Shown here piece by piece: positions 34,453 to 43,079 of a stretch of DNA of 64,000 nt. Both the position numbers and the translations under genes were made by a program. Source of the DNA: Bacillus sp. FSL H8-0547 (GTDB lineage Bacteria; Bacillota; Bacilli; Bacillales; Bacillaceae); NCBI GenBank assembly GCA_038002745.1, contig JBBODD010000001.1, forward strand, positions 1,054,001-1,118,000, given 5' to 3'. How positions within the stretch are numbered: position 1 is the first letter of the stretch; the number at the start of each line of letters is the position of its first letter. Below the pieces are notes generated by a model, which worked only from the letters and a program-made list of their open reading frames with translations, did not search any database and was not told the DNA's origin.

Positions 34453-35275
34453 GCTCCCATAGAAACTGGCCGACTTCCGCGTCTACCTGTTTGTTTTCAT
34501 GGAGGCCATTATGAGTGGCTTTTTTTGAAACGACAACATGCTCGCGGTACTGGCTCTTTGAAAGATAATCGCCGAAGGCTGTAGCACTTTGAACAGAGAC
34601 AAGTCCGTCGCCATCTTCTTTTTCACTGATTTTTCCTGCCAGTGAATAAACCTTAGTGCGGGGATCGAAGGCATTTTCCTCTGCATAGAGCTCCTGCAGG
34701 GCTTTGGAATCTGCAATCAGATCGTGTTCTTTTTCGTGGTACCGTTTTTCAAACACTTCCCTCTCAATGCCTTTAAACGGCGTTCCGATGGTCACAAGCT
34801 TTTCAACTTTCGGAAATTCTTTTTCCTGCTTTGTTTCCTGAATATAATTGACTGAAACAAGGCCCCCCATAGAATGAGCGACAATGTTGACCTTGTCATA
34901 ACCGTATTCTTCCTTCAGCAGCTTCATGATGTTCCCTAGCTCAACACTCGTATTTTCAAAATCGGCGTCGTTATCCTCGAAGTACACCTGTATCATAGGG
35001 CGTTCAGCTTTTGTGATGTTCAGTGGTGTACATGCCGCCGTCCCTTTTTTGGATGTGCAGATATGTGTTTTTTCGCCCCATTCATAGTCTGACTGAAAGC
35101 GGTCCAGCATGCCTTCAAATGAATTAATGGTTCCTCTGTATCCGTGTATAAAGACAGTGGGCGTCTGTTCTTCGCTCGCCCGGGTCGGCTCGTCCGGACC
35201 CAGCGCCTGGATGATAAGGATCGTTGAAAGAATGGCTGCTGCTGCAAATAAAGCGATATTTTTTTTTGAAGTCAT
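34448..35275 (-). CDS. Secreted or membrane-anchored alpha/beta hydrolase, DUF915 type (275 aa)
   Basis: N-terminal hydrophobic segment (residues 7-27) followed by a lipase-like domain: TVFIHGYRGTINSFEGML (oxyanion loop), VNIVAHSMGGL (GxSxG nucleophile, AHSMGG), a late Asp in EDGDGLVS and His in THNGLHEN. This pattern is that of the DUF915 family of extracellular hydrolases in Firmicutes. Substrate unknown. Single gene with its own terminator; divergent from the lipoprotein gene at 35435. Confidence 0.85.
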   Translation of the reverse strand: MTSKKNIALFAAAAILSTILIIQALGPDEPTRASEEQTPTVFIHGYRGTINSFEGMLDRFQSDYEWGEKTHICTSKKGTAACTPLNITKAERPMIQVYFEDNDADFENTSVELGNIMKLLKEEYGYDKVNIVAHSMGGLVSVNYIQETKQEKEFPKVEKLVTIGTPFKGIEREVFEKRYHEKEHDLIADSKALQELYAEENAFDPRTKVYSLAGKISEKEDGDGLVSVQSATAFGDYLSKSQYREHVVVSKKATHNGLHENKQVDAEVGQFLWEQ

Positions 35276-35434
35276 AAAAAGTCCTTTCTTAACCTTGCTG
35301 TAAGGTTAAAATATACCCCAGGCTTCATGCGCATAAACTGGAAGGTTCATCCTGACGCCAACCACTATCTTTTGCTTCTTTCGCCTGTTTTAGGCGATAA
35401 TAAAAGAAAGATTTGAAAGAGGAAGGTATTTGCT

Positions 35435-35884
35435 ATGAAAAAACGGACTGCAGCTTTGCTGATTATGGCTTTTATGATTTTGTCTGCCTGCAACCGCCCG
35501 CAGATGAATAATGAAGAATACAGCATGCAGAGCATTTATAATGGAACATGGGTCGACAGAGTAAAAGTAAAGGATGAGGGGAATTTTCTGATTGTGAACT
35601 TCCCTGAAGATGAAGGCCAGCTTGCTGAACTGACTCTCGGTTTAAAATCGAAGGACCGCAAAATTCTCAAGGAGCACAAAACAAAAACGACCATCCGCGG
35701 CAATGGCGATGGCCCGTTTACGATTGAAGATCCTGCTCTGGACAAACCTGTCGAAGGGACCATTTCCCTCCGCGGCGACGAAATCGTCGTCAGCATCAGC
35801 GGCCTGAATGAAAAACAGGAAAAAGAACTTGGCCTTCATAATGGCACAAGACTTTACAGTAAAGTTGAGTATGAGCTGAAATAA
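35435..35884 (+). CDS. Small lipoprotein (149 aa), family not recognised
   Basis: Lipobox LSAC (Cys19) after the signal MKKRTAALLIMAFMI. The mature part is a compact beta-rich domain without known motifs (YNGTWVDRVKVKDEGNFLIV). ATG preceded by GAGGAAGG. Followed by a strong perfect-hairpin terminator. Function unknown. Confidence 0.75.
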   Translation: MKKRTAALLIMAFMILSACNRPQMNNEEYSMQSIYNGTWVDRVKVKDEGNFLIVNFPEDEGQLAELTLGLKSKDRKILKEHKTKTTIRGNGDGPFTIEDPALDKPVEGTISLRGDEIVVSISGLNEKQEKELGLHNGTRLYSKVEYELK

Positions 35885-35943
35885 AAAATCCTGGCTGTAA
35901 GATGCCTGCAAAAAAAGACGAGGCAGGGACAGAGAAACATTAA

Positions 35944-35980
35944 AGGGTGAATTTGAGTTCAACTCAAATTCACCCTTTTT
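35944..35980 (+). terminator. Strong terminator
   Basis: GGGTGAATTTGAGTT-C-AACTCAAATTCACCC followed by TTTTTC; 15-bp perfect stem. Confidence 0.85.
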
Positions 35981-36000
35981 CATGCATGCTTTTCATACAT

Positions 36001-36410
36001 TATAATCAGCACCCGCTGCCCAGATAACATAAGTAACCGGCTCGTTCGTAGGGTATATTCAACCGTCGGTGCCCAGATAGCATACGAAACTGGCTGATTC
36101 GTACGGTATAATCAGCCACCGCTACTCAAATAGCATAAGAAACAGACTGATTCGTATGGTATAATCAGCCACCGCTACTCAAATAGCATAAGAAACGACT
36201 GATTCGTACGGTATAATCAGCCACCGCTACTCAAATAGCATAAGAAACTGGCTGATTCGTACGGTATAATCAGCCACCGCTACTCAAATAGCATAAGAAA
36301 CCGACTGATTCGTACGGTATAATCAGCCACCGCTACTCAAATAGCATAAGAAACCGACTGATTCGTACGGTATAATCAGCCGCCAGTGTCCAGATAGCAT
36401 ACGATGCAAG
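36001..36410. repeat. 53-bp tandem array, about 7-8 copies
   Basis: Unit with TATAATCAGCCACCGCTACT, CAAATAGCATAAGAAAC and (C/T)GACTGATTCGTACGG. The inner five copies are nearly identical, the first two and the last are degenerate. There are no variable spacers, so it is not a CRISPR. No coding frame is conserved. It fills most of the 35.9-36.4 kb gap. Confidence 0.9.
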
Positions 36411-36474
36411 TGCGTCTTGGGATATAACCTCTGCGCAAATATTTTGTCCCATCCTCGTTTTTTTGATAGGCAAT

Positions 36475-36735
36475 CATTCAATACCCGTTCCCTTACGCTC
36501 CAGTCACTTGCTTTCCGCGGGGAGGGCCTGGAGCCTCCTCGCTGCGCTTGCGGGATCTTCAGGGCCCTCTTCATCCCGTAGAAAAGCGGAAGCGCTCGTT
36601 TTGCTCCGGCAGTCAGATAAGAAATCACCCGAAAAGTCCGGGTCCCGCCTTTTTGGGGGATTTTGTTCTGACAGAGGAGCCTGAGCGCTGCAGCTGGACA
36701 AGGAGTCAAGTGCCTTCCGCTTCAATCCACTGGTG
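36475..36735. repeat. Dispersed GC-rich intergenic element
   Basis: Contains CGCTCCAGTCACTTGCTTTC, CGCGGGGAGGGCCTGGAGCC and AAAAGCGGAAGCGCTCG, phrases I recognise as common intergenic repeats in Bacillus genomes. GC-rich compared with surroundings and rich in short inverted repeats. A related half-element is at 54700-54805. The remaining gap to 36805 shows nothing else. Confidence 0.7.
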
Positions 36736-36805
36736 CTGTAATATTCAGCAAAGCACCATCAATCCCCTCATTTACCAAATCAACAAAAGCAAACTTTGAT
36801 TTAAT

Positions 36806-36848
36806 AAAAATGCAGGTTAAATTCATTTATAATTTAACCTGCATTTTT
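36806..36848. terminator. Bidirectional terminator downstream of speE
   Basis: AAAAATGCAGGTTAAATT ... AATTTAACCTGCATTTTT; perfect stem with A and T tracts on both sides. Confidence 0.85.
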
Positions 36849-36878
36849 AGCATTATGAACTTTCCCTCAACTGAAACT

Positions 36879-37712
36879 CTATTCAGAATCAATAAGCTGT
36901 TTCACAAACTTAGGCAGAACAAAACTGGCATGATGAAGCTCAGGAGTATAATACTTCGTATCTATATCCCTTATCCTTTCCACTGACACTTCCAAGGGAT
37001 CAAATTTTTTGGATCCCAGTGTAAATGTCCACATGCCGCTTGGATATGTCGGGATGTTACATGTGTAAAGGCGAGTGATGGGAAATACTTCGCCGGCATC
37101 CTTCATGACATTTTTAATCAAGTCCGATTTGAACCAAGGGTTGTCTGTCTGAGCTACAAACATTCCATCGTGTTTCAGCGCCTTGGCGATACCTGCATAA
37201 AATCCTTTTGTGAATAATCCTGCCGCCGGTCCAACCGGCTCAGTGGAATCGACCAGTATGACGTCATAGACGTTTTCACTCTTGATGATGTGCTCGAAGC
37301 CGTCCCCAATCAGCAATTTCGCCCTGGAATCCCCGTAGCTTGAAGAAATCGACGGAAGATGTTTTTTGGAGTATTCCACGACCTTGCCATCAATCTCTAC
37401 TTGCATGACACTCTCAACACCTGGATGCTTTAAGACCTCTCTAATTGTACCGCCATCTCCTCCTCCTACAACCAGCACTTTTTTTGGAGAAGGGTGGGTG
37501 TTCAATGGGACATGCACAATCATCTCATGATAGACGAATTCGTCTTTTTCTGACGTCATCACCATTCCATCCAGTAAAAGCATGTTACCGAACTCTTCTG
37601 TTTCCAGCATGTCCAGCTGCTGAAAATCCGTTTGCTCACTCTCAAGCGTCCGGCGCACTTTTCCTGTAATTCCAAAAGACTTCGTTTGTTTCTCTGTAAA
37701 CCATAATGACAT
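36879..37712 (-). CDS. speE: Spermidine synthase (277 aa)
   Basis: Transfers the aminopropyl group from decarboxylated S-adenosylmethionine to putrescine. Shows [19 protein letters not shown], the nucleotide loop [19 protein letters not shown], the catalytic region [14 protein letters not shown] and [12 protein letters not shown] start at the ATG of MSLWFTEKQ (37712) because GGGAG lies nine bases upstream and because the Bacillus enzyme begins MSELWYTEKQ; the TTG three codons earlier is less likely. Here it stands alone, 17 bp downstream of the SMR pair, instead of beside speB. Confidence 0.95.
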   Translation of the reverse strand: MSLWFTEKQTKSFGITGKVRRTLESEQTDFQQLDMLETEEFGNMLLLDGMVMTSEKDEFVYHEMIVHVPLNTHPSPKKVLVVGGGDGGTIREVLKHPGVESVMQVEIDGKVVEYSKKHLPSISSSYGDSRAKLLIGDGFEHIIKSENVYDVILVDSTEPVGPAAGLFTKGFYAGIAKALKHDGMFVAQTDNPWFKSDLIKNVMKDAGEVFPITRLYTCNIPTYPSGMWTFTLGSKKFDPLEVSVERIRDIDTKYYTPELHHASFVLPKFVKQLIDSE

Positions 37713-37728
37713 TCTCTCCAACTCCCAT

Positions 37729-38043
37729 TTAACTAATTAACTTCAACCCGATGGCCGCGCTCAACACCATGGCCATAAAAACAATCCTCAGCACGCTCTT
37801 TGATTCTCCGTAAAATAAGATTCCGACCAATCCGGATCCCACGGTGCCGATTCCGGTCCAGATGGCGTAGGCCGTACCCATAGGAAGAGTCTGCATCGAT
37901 AAACTTAAAAACGTGAAGCTGCATGCTAATCCGATAACAAAGACGAGATAAGAAAATACACTTTTTTTCTTATTAATTAAATTTAATCCTGTTACACCGA
38001 TGACTTCAAAAATCCCGGCAACAATAAGAAAGATCCATCCCAT
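37729..38043 (-). CDS. Small multidrug resistance (SMR) subunit (104 aa)
   Basis: Four-TM EmrE-like protein: [20 protein letters not shown] with the conserved Glu of TM1 in the GIFEVIGV motif, and [20 protein letters not shown] in TM3. Overlaps the other SMR gene by one base, the layout of heterodimeric SMR pairs. The arrangement TetR-SMR-SMR matches yvdT-yvdS-yvdR of B. subtilis. Likely exports guanidinium-type or quaternary cations; the true substrate is unknown. Confidence 0.92.
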   Translation of the reverse strand: MGWIFLIVAGIFEVIGVTGLNLINKKKSVFSYLVFVIGLACSFTFLSLSMQTLPMGTAYAIWTGIGTVGSGLVGILFYGESKSVLRIVFMAMVLSAAIGLKLIS

Positions 38044-38387
38044 TACGATTCGCCCCCCTGTTCCTGGCTATTTCCTGTCACAAGCTTCAGCCCGACAACC
38101 CCAATTAGAAGGACAAGGATCAAAAGCACTTTTGCCATTTGAAACGGCACATCAAAGAAAACCATTTCTGCAATGACAGTGCCGGTTGTTCCAAGTCCGG
38201 CAAATACAGCGTAGGCAGTCCCTACCGGAAGGGACATTTGAGTCGCCTTAATCAAAAATCCGAATGACAGTACAATTGCTGCAATCGTTGCAGTCCATGT
38301 AAGAACATCTGATGAATGTTTTAATCCGATGACCCATCCTACTTCAAAAAGAGAACCGAGTAAAACGAATGTCCATGCTTTATTCAT
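38043..38387 (-). CDS. Small multidrug resistance (SMR) subunit (114 aa)
   Basis: Four-TM partner: AWTFVLLGSLFEVGWVIGLK with the essential TM1 Glu, and GTAYAVFAGLGTTGTVIAEM in TM3. Its start overlaps the end of the TetR gene by 8 bp and its stop overlaps the second SMR gene. Inferred to work as a heterodimer with that protein in the cytoplasmic membrane. Confidence 0.92.
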   Translation of the reverse strand: MNKAWTFVLLGSLFEVGWVIGLKHSSDVLTWTATIAAIVLSFGFLIKATQMSLPVGTAYAVFAGLGTTGTVIAEMVFFDVPFQMAKVLLILVLLIGVVGLKLVTGNSQEQGGES

Positions 38388-38964
38388 AATTACCCTCCTT
38401 TATACTTATCCCTCGCCAGAATACTTCCAGCGAATGCTCCAACCGTTTTTCAAGTCGATCGGAGCCTCCATACAACAGTTCAACCAGCAGCCCGTCCATT
38501 ATCGTCAAAAAAGTAACGCAAGCCTTCTCCGCTGTTATCTCATCTTGAAGGCGTCCATATTTTTCAAACAGCTTATAAAAGAGGAACTCCAATCCAGTAA
38601 TATATTTCTCAGTGCCCTCTTTAACTTGCCCTTCAAGCTCAACAGGCGGAAAAAAAGATGTTCTCAAAAAGAACTTCATATTCGAGTTTTCCCCATAACG
38701 ATTGAGATAACTAAAAAGGAACTGATTCAGCATGCACCTGATGGATGTTCTGCTTCCGCTCAAATACTTCTCGATAAAATCCAATTCTTTTTGGACTGAA
38801 TCGTAAAATGTTTGGATGAAAAGATCTTCCTTGCTTTTGAAATGCGAATAGATAGATTGTTTTTTAATGCCTGCTTTTTCTGCTATAGCAGCGAGAGAAG
38901 CTCCTTGATACCCATTAAGGGCAAATTGCTTTAGGGCAATTTCTTTTAATTGTTCAGATTTCAC
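38380..38964 (-). CDS. TetR-family repressor of the SMR pair (194 aa)
   Basis: N-terminal helix-turn-helix IALKQFALNGYQGASLAAIA..AGIKKQSIYSHFKSKEDLF is typical of TetR. The C-terminal ligand domain is variable. First gene of the TetR-SMR-SMR operon. A perfect 18-bp palindrome lies just upstream of the start, the probable autoregulatory operator; a ligand of the exporter likely releases it. Confidence 0.92.
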   Translation of the reverse strand: MKSEQLKEIALKQFALNGYQGASLAAIAEKAGIKKQSIYSHFKSKEDLFIQTFYDSVQKELDFIEKYLSGSRTSIRCMLNQFLFSYLNRYGENSNMKFFLRTSFFPPVELEGQVKEGTEKYITGLEFLFYKLFEKYGRLQDEITAEKACVTFLTIMDGLLVELLYGGSDRLEKRLEHSLEVFWRGISIKEGNYE

Positions 38965-38976
38965 TCACATCACTTC

Positions 38977-38994
38977 CTTACGAACGTTCGTAAG
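38977..38994. promoter_or_regulatory. TetR-type operator
   Basis: CTTACGAACGTTCGTAAG, a perfect 18-bp palindrome, 13 bases upstream of the TetR start codon. Confidence 0.8.
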
Positions 38995-39203
38995 TTTATT
39001 TTAGTCAGTTTATTCATAAATGTCAAAGGTAGGCATTCTCTCCTCGCTAAAGGTAAAAACAAAGGCGTTAATGAACGTTTCGTTTTACACGCTTACAGAG
39101 AACACATTTGGCCGGTGATAAATTTGACAGTTTGACGATTCATTTGACATGCTGAATAGTAAGAAAAGGGAAAATAGAAAAAGAAATGATTGGGGGTTGA
39201 AGG

Positions 39204-39971
39204 ATGAAAGACAATCAAGTGAGGATGAATGGGATGTTCGTATTTCAGAAATATTTGTGGTATTTCTTTAGCGTTTGGTTTTTCATCGGGCTGATTCTAG
39301 TCGGCTTTTCGATTTTACCGCCCTGGCTTGAATGGGCAAATACGGTCTTCTTATTTGCTTCTGGTTTGTATGCTTCCTGCTATTTATGGAACGTGCTGCC
39401 GAAAGGGCGGTTCATTATTCCGTTTATTTTCTTTGGATCCATAGCCATTGAATCACTGGGTACTCATACCGGACTTATATTCGGTGAATACACGTATGAG
39501 GCGGATTTTGGACTGATGTTTTTGGGTGTCCCCATTACGATGGGGCCAGCGTGGCTGTCAGTCATTGGTGCCAGTCTGGCATTTTCTAAATTATTCTCGT
39601 TTCCTCACCGGACCATTATACTGGTTCCTCTTTTCGCGGTATGGCTGGACTTAGCCATCGATCCGGTCGCTGCCAACGTTAAGTCCTATTGGATTTGGGC
39701 TGAAGGTGGTTTGTATTATGATATTCCCTCCCAGAATTTCCTGGGATGGTATCTGACTGCACTTTTATTTGCAGCTGTCATATCAAGGTTCGAGGAGAAA
39801 GCTACAATAGTGGAATTAGAGAGAAATAATCAGTACTTGTTCCTAATGCTGCATATCCTTTTTAGTTTTACAGCGTTTATTTCCGGACTGTACGGCGTTT
39901 TGGCTGTTGGCCTATCATCAAGCATATGCTATCTATTCTTAAGAAAACCTCACTTAAGCTTACGGCGGTAA
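39204..39971 (+). CDS. Carotenoid biosynthesis-type membrane protein, DUF422/CruF-like (255 aa)
   Basis: About seven TM helices. The conserved block IESLGTHTGLIFGEYTYE..FGLMFLGVPITMGPAWLSVI, together with LDLAIDPVAANVKSYWIWA..GGLYYDIPSQNFLGWYLTA, defines the DUF422 family. Characterised members (CruF and haloarchaeal relatives) hydrate C50 or C40 carotenoid end groups. No other carotenoid gene is nearby, so the role here is a family-level inference. GGGGGTTGAAGG precedes the ATG. Confidence 0.85.
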   Translation: MKDNQVRMNGMFVFQKYLWYFFSVWFFIGLILVGFSILPPWLEWANTVFLFASGLYASCYLWNVLPKGRFIIPFIFFGSIAIESLGTHTGLIFGEYTYEADFGLMFLGVPITMGPAWLSVIGASLAFSKLFSFPHRTIILVPLFAVWLDLAIDPVAANVKSYWIWAEGGLYYDIPSQNFLGWYLTALLFAAVISRFEEKATIVELERNNQYLFLMLHILFSFTAFISGLYGVLAVGLSSSICYLFLRKPHLSLRR

Positions 39972-40028
39972 AACTCCCCGCTTCTGTTGAGACTGATTTC
40001 TTTGCTGAAGCATGCTCATTTTAACAGC

Positions 40029-40068
40029 AAAAAAACAGCAGGTGTAAAATTACCCTGCTGCTTTTTTT
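40029..40068. terminator. Bidirectional terminator shared by two convergent genes
   Basis: AAAAACAGCAGG ... CCTGCTGCTTTTTTT between the convergent carotenoid-type and ferritin-like genes. Confidence 0.85.
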
Positions 40069-40492
40069 ATTTATTCTGCACAAGAAAATAGAGAAACCAG
40101 ACAGCATGATTCTGCTCATCTAAAGCGGCCCGTTTGAATGCTTCTTTAATATATGGAGTGCTGCCGCTGTCTGAGATTGTCAGGTAAAAATCGACTGTTT
40201 CCTGTTCATCTTTAATCCCAGCGGTCAGTCCTGAAAGGTAATCTGCCGGGCATTCTTCCGTCTGTTTCGGACTGTACGGCTGTCCTGTCAGACTTTGATA
40301 GATGCCTGCAAAGGTCTGATAGTGTTTTGCCTCATCCTGCCTGATTTCCTGAATTGTCTTTTTCTCTTCAGGTGATTTTGCCTGGATGGCAAGCTTCTCA
40401 TAGCACTGGATGGCATTGTATTCTCCTTCAAGCGCTTTAGCGATATTTTTGATTTCATCTTGATTCTGCCTGTAATAATCGTAGTAATACAT
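40067..40492 (-). CDS. Ferritin-like / rubrerythrin-like protein (141 aa)
   Basis: All-helical. Likely di-metal ligands are in ALEGEYNAIQCYEKL, RQDEAKHYQTF (ExxH) and in the second half TAGIKDEQETVDFY and ALDEQNHAVWF. This is the four-helix pattern of ferritin-like proteins without a rubredoxin domain. It may act in iron handling or oxidative-stress defence. GGGGGAGAGGGAG precedes the ATG. Located just downstream of the germination operon on the same strand; a spore-coat association is possible but not shown. Confidence 0.8.
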   Translation of the reverse strand: MYYYDYYRQNQDEIKNIAKALEGEYNAIQCYEKLAIQAKSPEEKKTIQEIRQDEAKHYQTFAGIYQSLTGQPYSPKQTEECPADYLSGLTAGIKDEQETVDFYLTISDSGSTPYIKEAFKRAALDEQNHAVWFLYFLVQNK

Positions 40493-40558
40493 AACTCCCT
40501 CTCCCCCTTAGAAGGTTCACTGTTCATAATATATTTTTCAGATGGGGGATTATGCCTG

Positions 40559-40801
40559 TCAAAGATCGTTCGGCACTTTGTAGAGGTAGATGCCGATGAT
40601 GGCCGCCCAGAGGGAGAGTGAAAAATAATCATCAAGCTTCAATGTCCCAAAGTAAAATTTGGCCTCTTTTAAAAAATCAGTCAGGTCTATACCCTGCAGC
40701 AGATCCAGTCCAATGGCCATTCCGAATAATCCGCAGAAGCTGAGCACGCCGAAAATGATTGTTTTAACCACTTTTGCCACCTGCCGCCTGGCGCTTTGCA
40801 A
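40559..40801 (-). CDS. Germinant receptor D-type subunit (80 aa)
   Basis: Small protein with two TM helices (about residues 12-32 and 58-75). It overlaps the 3' end of the GerB-type gene by 38 bp. Short two-helix D subunits encoded directly beside germinant-receptor A/B/C genes are known in Bacillus and modulate the receptor. The length and position match that description. Sequence conservation of D subunits is low, so the call rests largely on context. Confidence 0.65.
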   Translation of the reverse strand: MQSARRQVAKVVKTIIFGVLSFCGLFGMAIGLDLLQGIDLTDFLKEAKFYFGTLKLDDYFSLSLWAAIIGIYLYKVPNDL

Positions 40802-41885
40802 GGAAATCCTTTATCAAAAGAGAGGCAAGCAGCAAGACCGGAAGTCCAATCTGAAACGGGAGATGAAGGTAATATGGCACGACCCTGATTCCCTCCTCTA
40901 TGTGCTCGATATAATCCGGCGCAATCAGCACGGAAAGGAGGATGACGAAAATCCCGAATGTCAGCGATATTTGCTTCATCGTCAGTGAGGGCATCGTCTC
41001 CTCGGCAATTCTCGTTGCTCCGTAAAAGAAGATATATACCTTCATGAAGCCTGTGACGATCATCAGGATGACGACGAACGAATCCAGTCTCTCGATGAAA
41101 TCGGAAATGCTGACAAGCGATACGGATGTAAGGATTGGAAACATCGATCTTTCAACCATCTCAGGCCCAAGAATGGCTACATGCAGAAACGCTGTCGTAG
41201 TTAAAACGAATGTCACAAGGAGAAGGGATACAAACGTCATTTTGACCGCCTTCTGTTTTTTGTCGAGAAGCGGATAAATCATTAAGAAAACAACCATTTC
41301 TCCGTACGGAAATGTTAAAACAGTCGGAAACGCTGCATGCCAGACAGGCATCCATCCGTTTCCTAGCACAGGCTTTACATAGTCAAGATGCACAAGCTGC
41401 GATAGAACTTCAAAGAGGATAATCACGACAAACGGCGCCCAAATGAGGACGAACAAAATGATGTTGAGTTTAGCCACTACTTGAAACGACTTTAAGGAAA
41501 AGTAAATGACGCACAGGATCATAAAACTGTTGATCACAATCATGGATGTATCATTATAAGCGGAAATGATCAGGAGCTCCCCGAAATCTCTGAGAACCCT
41601 TGCAGATATGTACAGAAAATAAATCATATAGGCAAAACTGAAAACGATGCCCGCATATTTCCCAAAGCCCTTTTTCAGCTGGTTTGACAAGGTCAGTTCG
41701 GGATTTTTTTTCATAAGGACCAGGTAAAGGACAATGACCGGTATGGACAAAGTAAAGCCAAGAAGAATCGCAATCCACGCATCCTGCTTGGCTCCCTTCG
41801 CAGCATCAAGCAAGATGGCGCTTCCGATTTCAAATATAAAAATGGTAACGAGCAGCTGATTGGCTGTAATCGAAGGCCTTTGCAT
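40764..41885 (-). CDS. Germinant receptor B subunit, GerAB/GerKB family permease (373 aa)
   Basis: Ten-TM spore permease of the amino-acid/polyamine transporter superfamily. It starts ITANQLLVTIFIFEIGSAIL, typical of GerB subunits, and contains FPYGEMVVFLMIYPLL. It senses germinant at the spore inner membrane. Third gene of the operon A-C-B-D, the order found in gerK. The 12-bp gap to the C gene supports cotranscription. Confidence 0.93.
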   Translation of the reverse strand: MQRPSITANQLLVTIFIFEIGSAILLDAAKGAKQDAWIAILLGFTLSIPVIVLYLVLMKKNPELTLSNQLKKGFGKYAGIVFSFAYMIYFLYISARVLRDFGELLIISAYNDTSMIVINSFMILCVIYFSLKSFQVVAKLNIILFVLIWAPFVVIILFEVLSQLVHLDYVKPVLGNGWMPVWHAAFPTVLTFPYGEMVVFLMIYPLLDKKQKAVKMTFVSLLLVTFVLTTTAFLHVAILGPEMVERSMFPILTSVSLVSISDFIERLDSFVVILMIVTGFMKVYIFFYGATRIAEETMPSLTMKQISLTFGIFVILLSVLIAPDYIEHIEEGIRVVPYYLHLPFQIGLPVLLLASLLIKDFLAKRQAAGGKSG

Positions 41886-41897
41886 AGTATCGATCCT

Positions 41898-43079
41898 TTA
41901 GTTTGAATTTGTAATGTTGCCTGTACGCTTAATTTCCGCTTCTGCTTTCACACGGACTTCCGCCCCGGAGAAAAGTTCTGACCAGGAATGCTTTACACGC
42001 TTCCATTGATCCGGTTTGCTTCTGTATAGCACATCGTTGAACCCGTATATGTCTGTCTCCTGTTCCTGAGCCTCTTTTACCGCAGCCTCGATTTCTTCCT
42101 TCAATTTTTTCTCAAATTCTTTTTCATAGCCTGATATGATTTGTTTTTTAGTCATCTCCTTATTCGGGCAGCCCAGACCGTCAATCTCTCCCTCGGCTTT
42201 GATGGAGATGTTCAGTTTTGCCTTCCCTTTTTCAACCGCTGTTTCTTTCTTCGTTTTTGCATAGATGACTTTAATGGCGGTTTGGTTTTCTTCATCACAA
42301 GGAAGCATCACAAACGTATGCTGAATCCGGTTCTCAAAAAACAGGACACTGCGCTTATGCTCATCTTCCAACCAGTACAGAAATTTGCCGCCGTGGTCAA
42401 AAACGGCAAGTCCTGACACAAGACTCGATTTAGGTGCTGCCTGCTCCAGATTTTCTTTAGTTGACGTTTTTTCGGTATAGTGAGGAGAGATGACGCCGCT
42501 GATGATCGGAAACGAAGCTTCGCTGTCTTTTTTCACGAGAAAATCTTTGATGGTGACCGTCATCGTATTTCCAAAGCCTTCTTCGTTCATTTTAAGCTTC
42601 CCCTTTATGGAATAAGCAGGAAGCTTGTTGATCATGGTCAGTGAATTCAGGATGTGGAAAGCGGATTCTTGTTTGGCGACAACAATTGGAACGTTTTCGC
42701 GGATCTCCGTTTCACGTTCAAGGATATCAAGTACCGGAAAAATCCCTCTTTCTGCAAGATCCTGTCCGACTACAACCAGGGCCATATGTGTATAAAAGGC
42801 TGTCCGGGATACTTGTCTGGCCGCATTTTCAAGTGCTTCTATAAAGGTTGGACCGACACCTGTGTAGTTAACAATCGGAATTGAAGTCGTTCCGCTTGTC
42901 GCACCGGTTATGGAAATGATTTCGCTTGGATCTGCGATCTGCATCGTCACCTGATACCCGGTATCCTCGTGGACATCCACTCCCAAAGAAAGAATCAGGG
43001 CCAGCTCATTCAGTTCCCGCTGAGTTCCGCAGCTTGTCAGCAGCAACAGACAGCAGAACAGGATCATCACCTTTTTCAT
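41898..43079 (-). CDS. Germinant receptor C subunit, Ger(x)C lipoprotein (393 aa)
   Basis: Type II signal peptide with lipobox LTSC (Cys17), followed by the Ger(x)C family pattern: NELALILSLGVDVHEDTGYQ, ENAARQVSRTAFYTHMALVVVG, and a C-terminal domain. Anchored to the outer face of the spore inner membrane. Overlaps the A gene by 4 bp. Confidence 0.93.
   Translation of the reverse strand: MKKVMILFCCLLLLTSCGTQRELNELALILSLGVDVHEDTGYQVTMQIADPSEIISITGATSGTTSIPIVNYTGVGPTFIEALENAARQVSRTAFYTHMALVVVGQDLAERGIFPVLDILERETEIRENVPIVVAKQESAFHILNSLTMINKLPAYSIKGKLKMNEEGFGNTMTVTIKDFLVKKDSEASFPIISGVISPHYTEKTSTKENLEQAAPKSSLVSGLAVFDHGGKFLYWLEDEHKRSVLFFENRIQHTFVMLPCDEENQTAIKVIYAKTKKETAVEKGKAKLNISIKAEGEIDGLGCPNKEMTKKQIISGYEKEFEKKLKEEIEAAVKEAQEQETDIYGFNDVLYRSKPDQWKRVKHSWSELFSGAEVRVKAEAEIKRTGNITNSN

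Noticed and set aside
34326-34460. Upstream extension of the LacI-type repressor
   Set aside because: The added 45 residues resemble no known domain and the ATG at 34325 has a good ribosome binding site.
36001-36410. CRISPR-like repetitive array
   Set aside because: The whole 53-bp unit is repeated head to tail with no unique spacers, and no cas genes are nearby.
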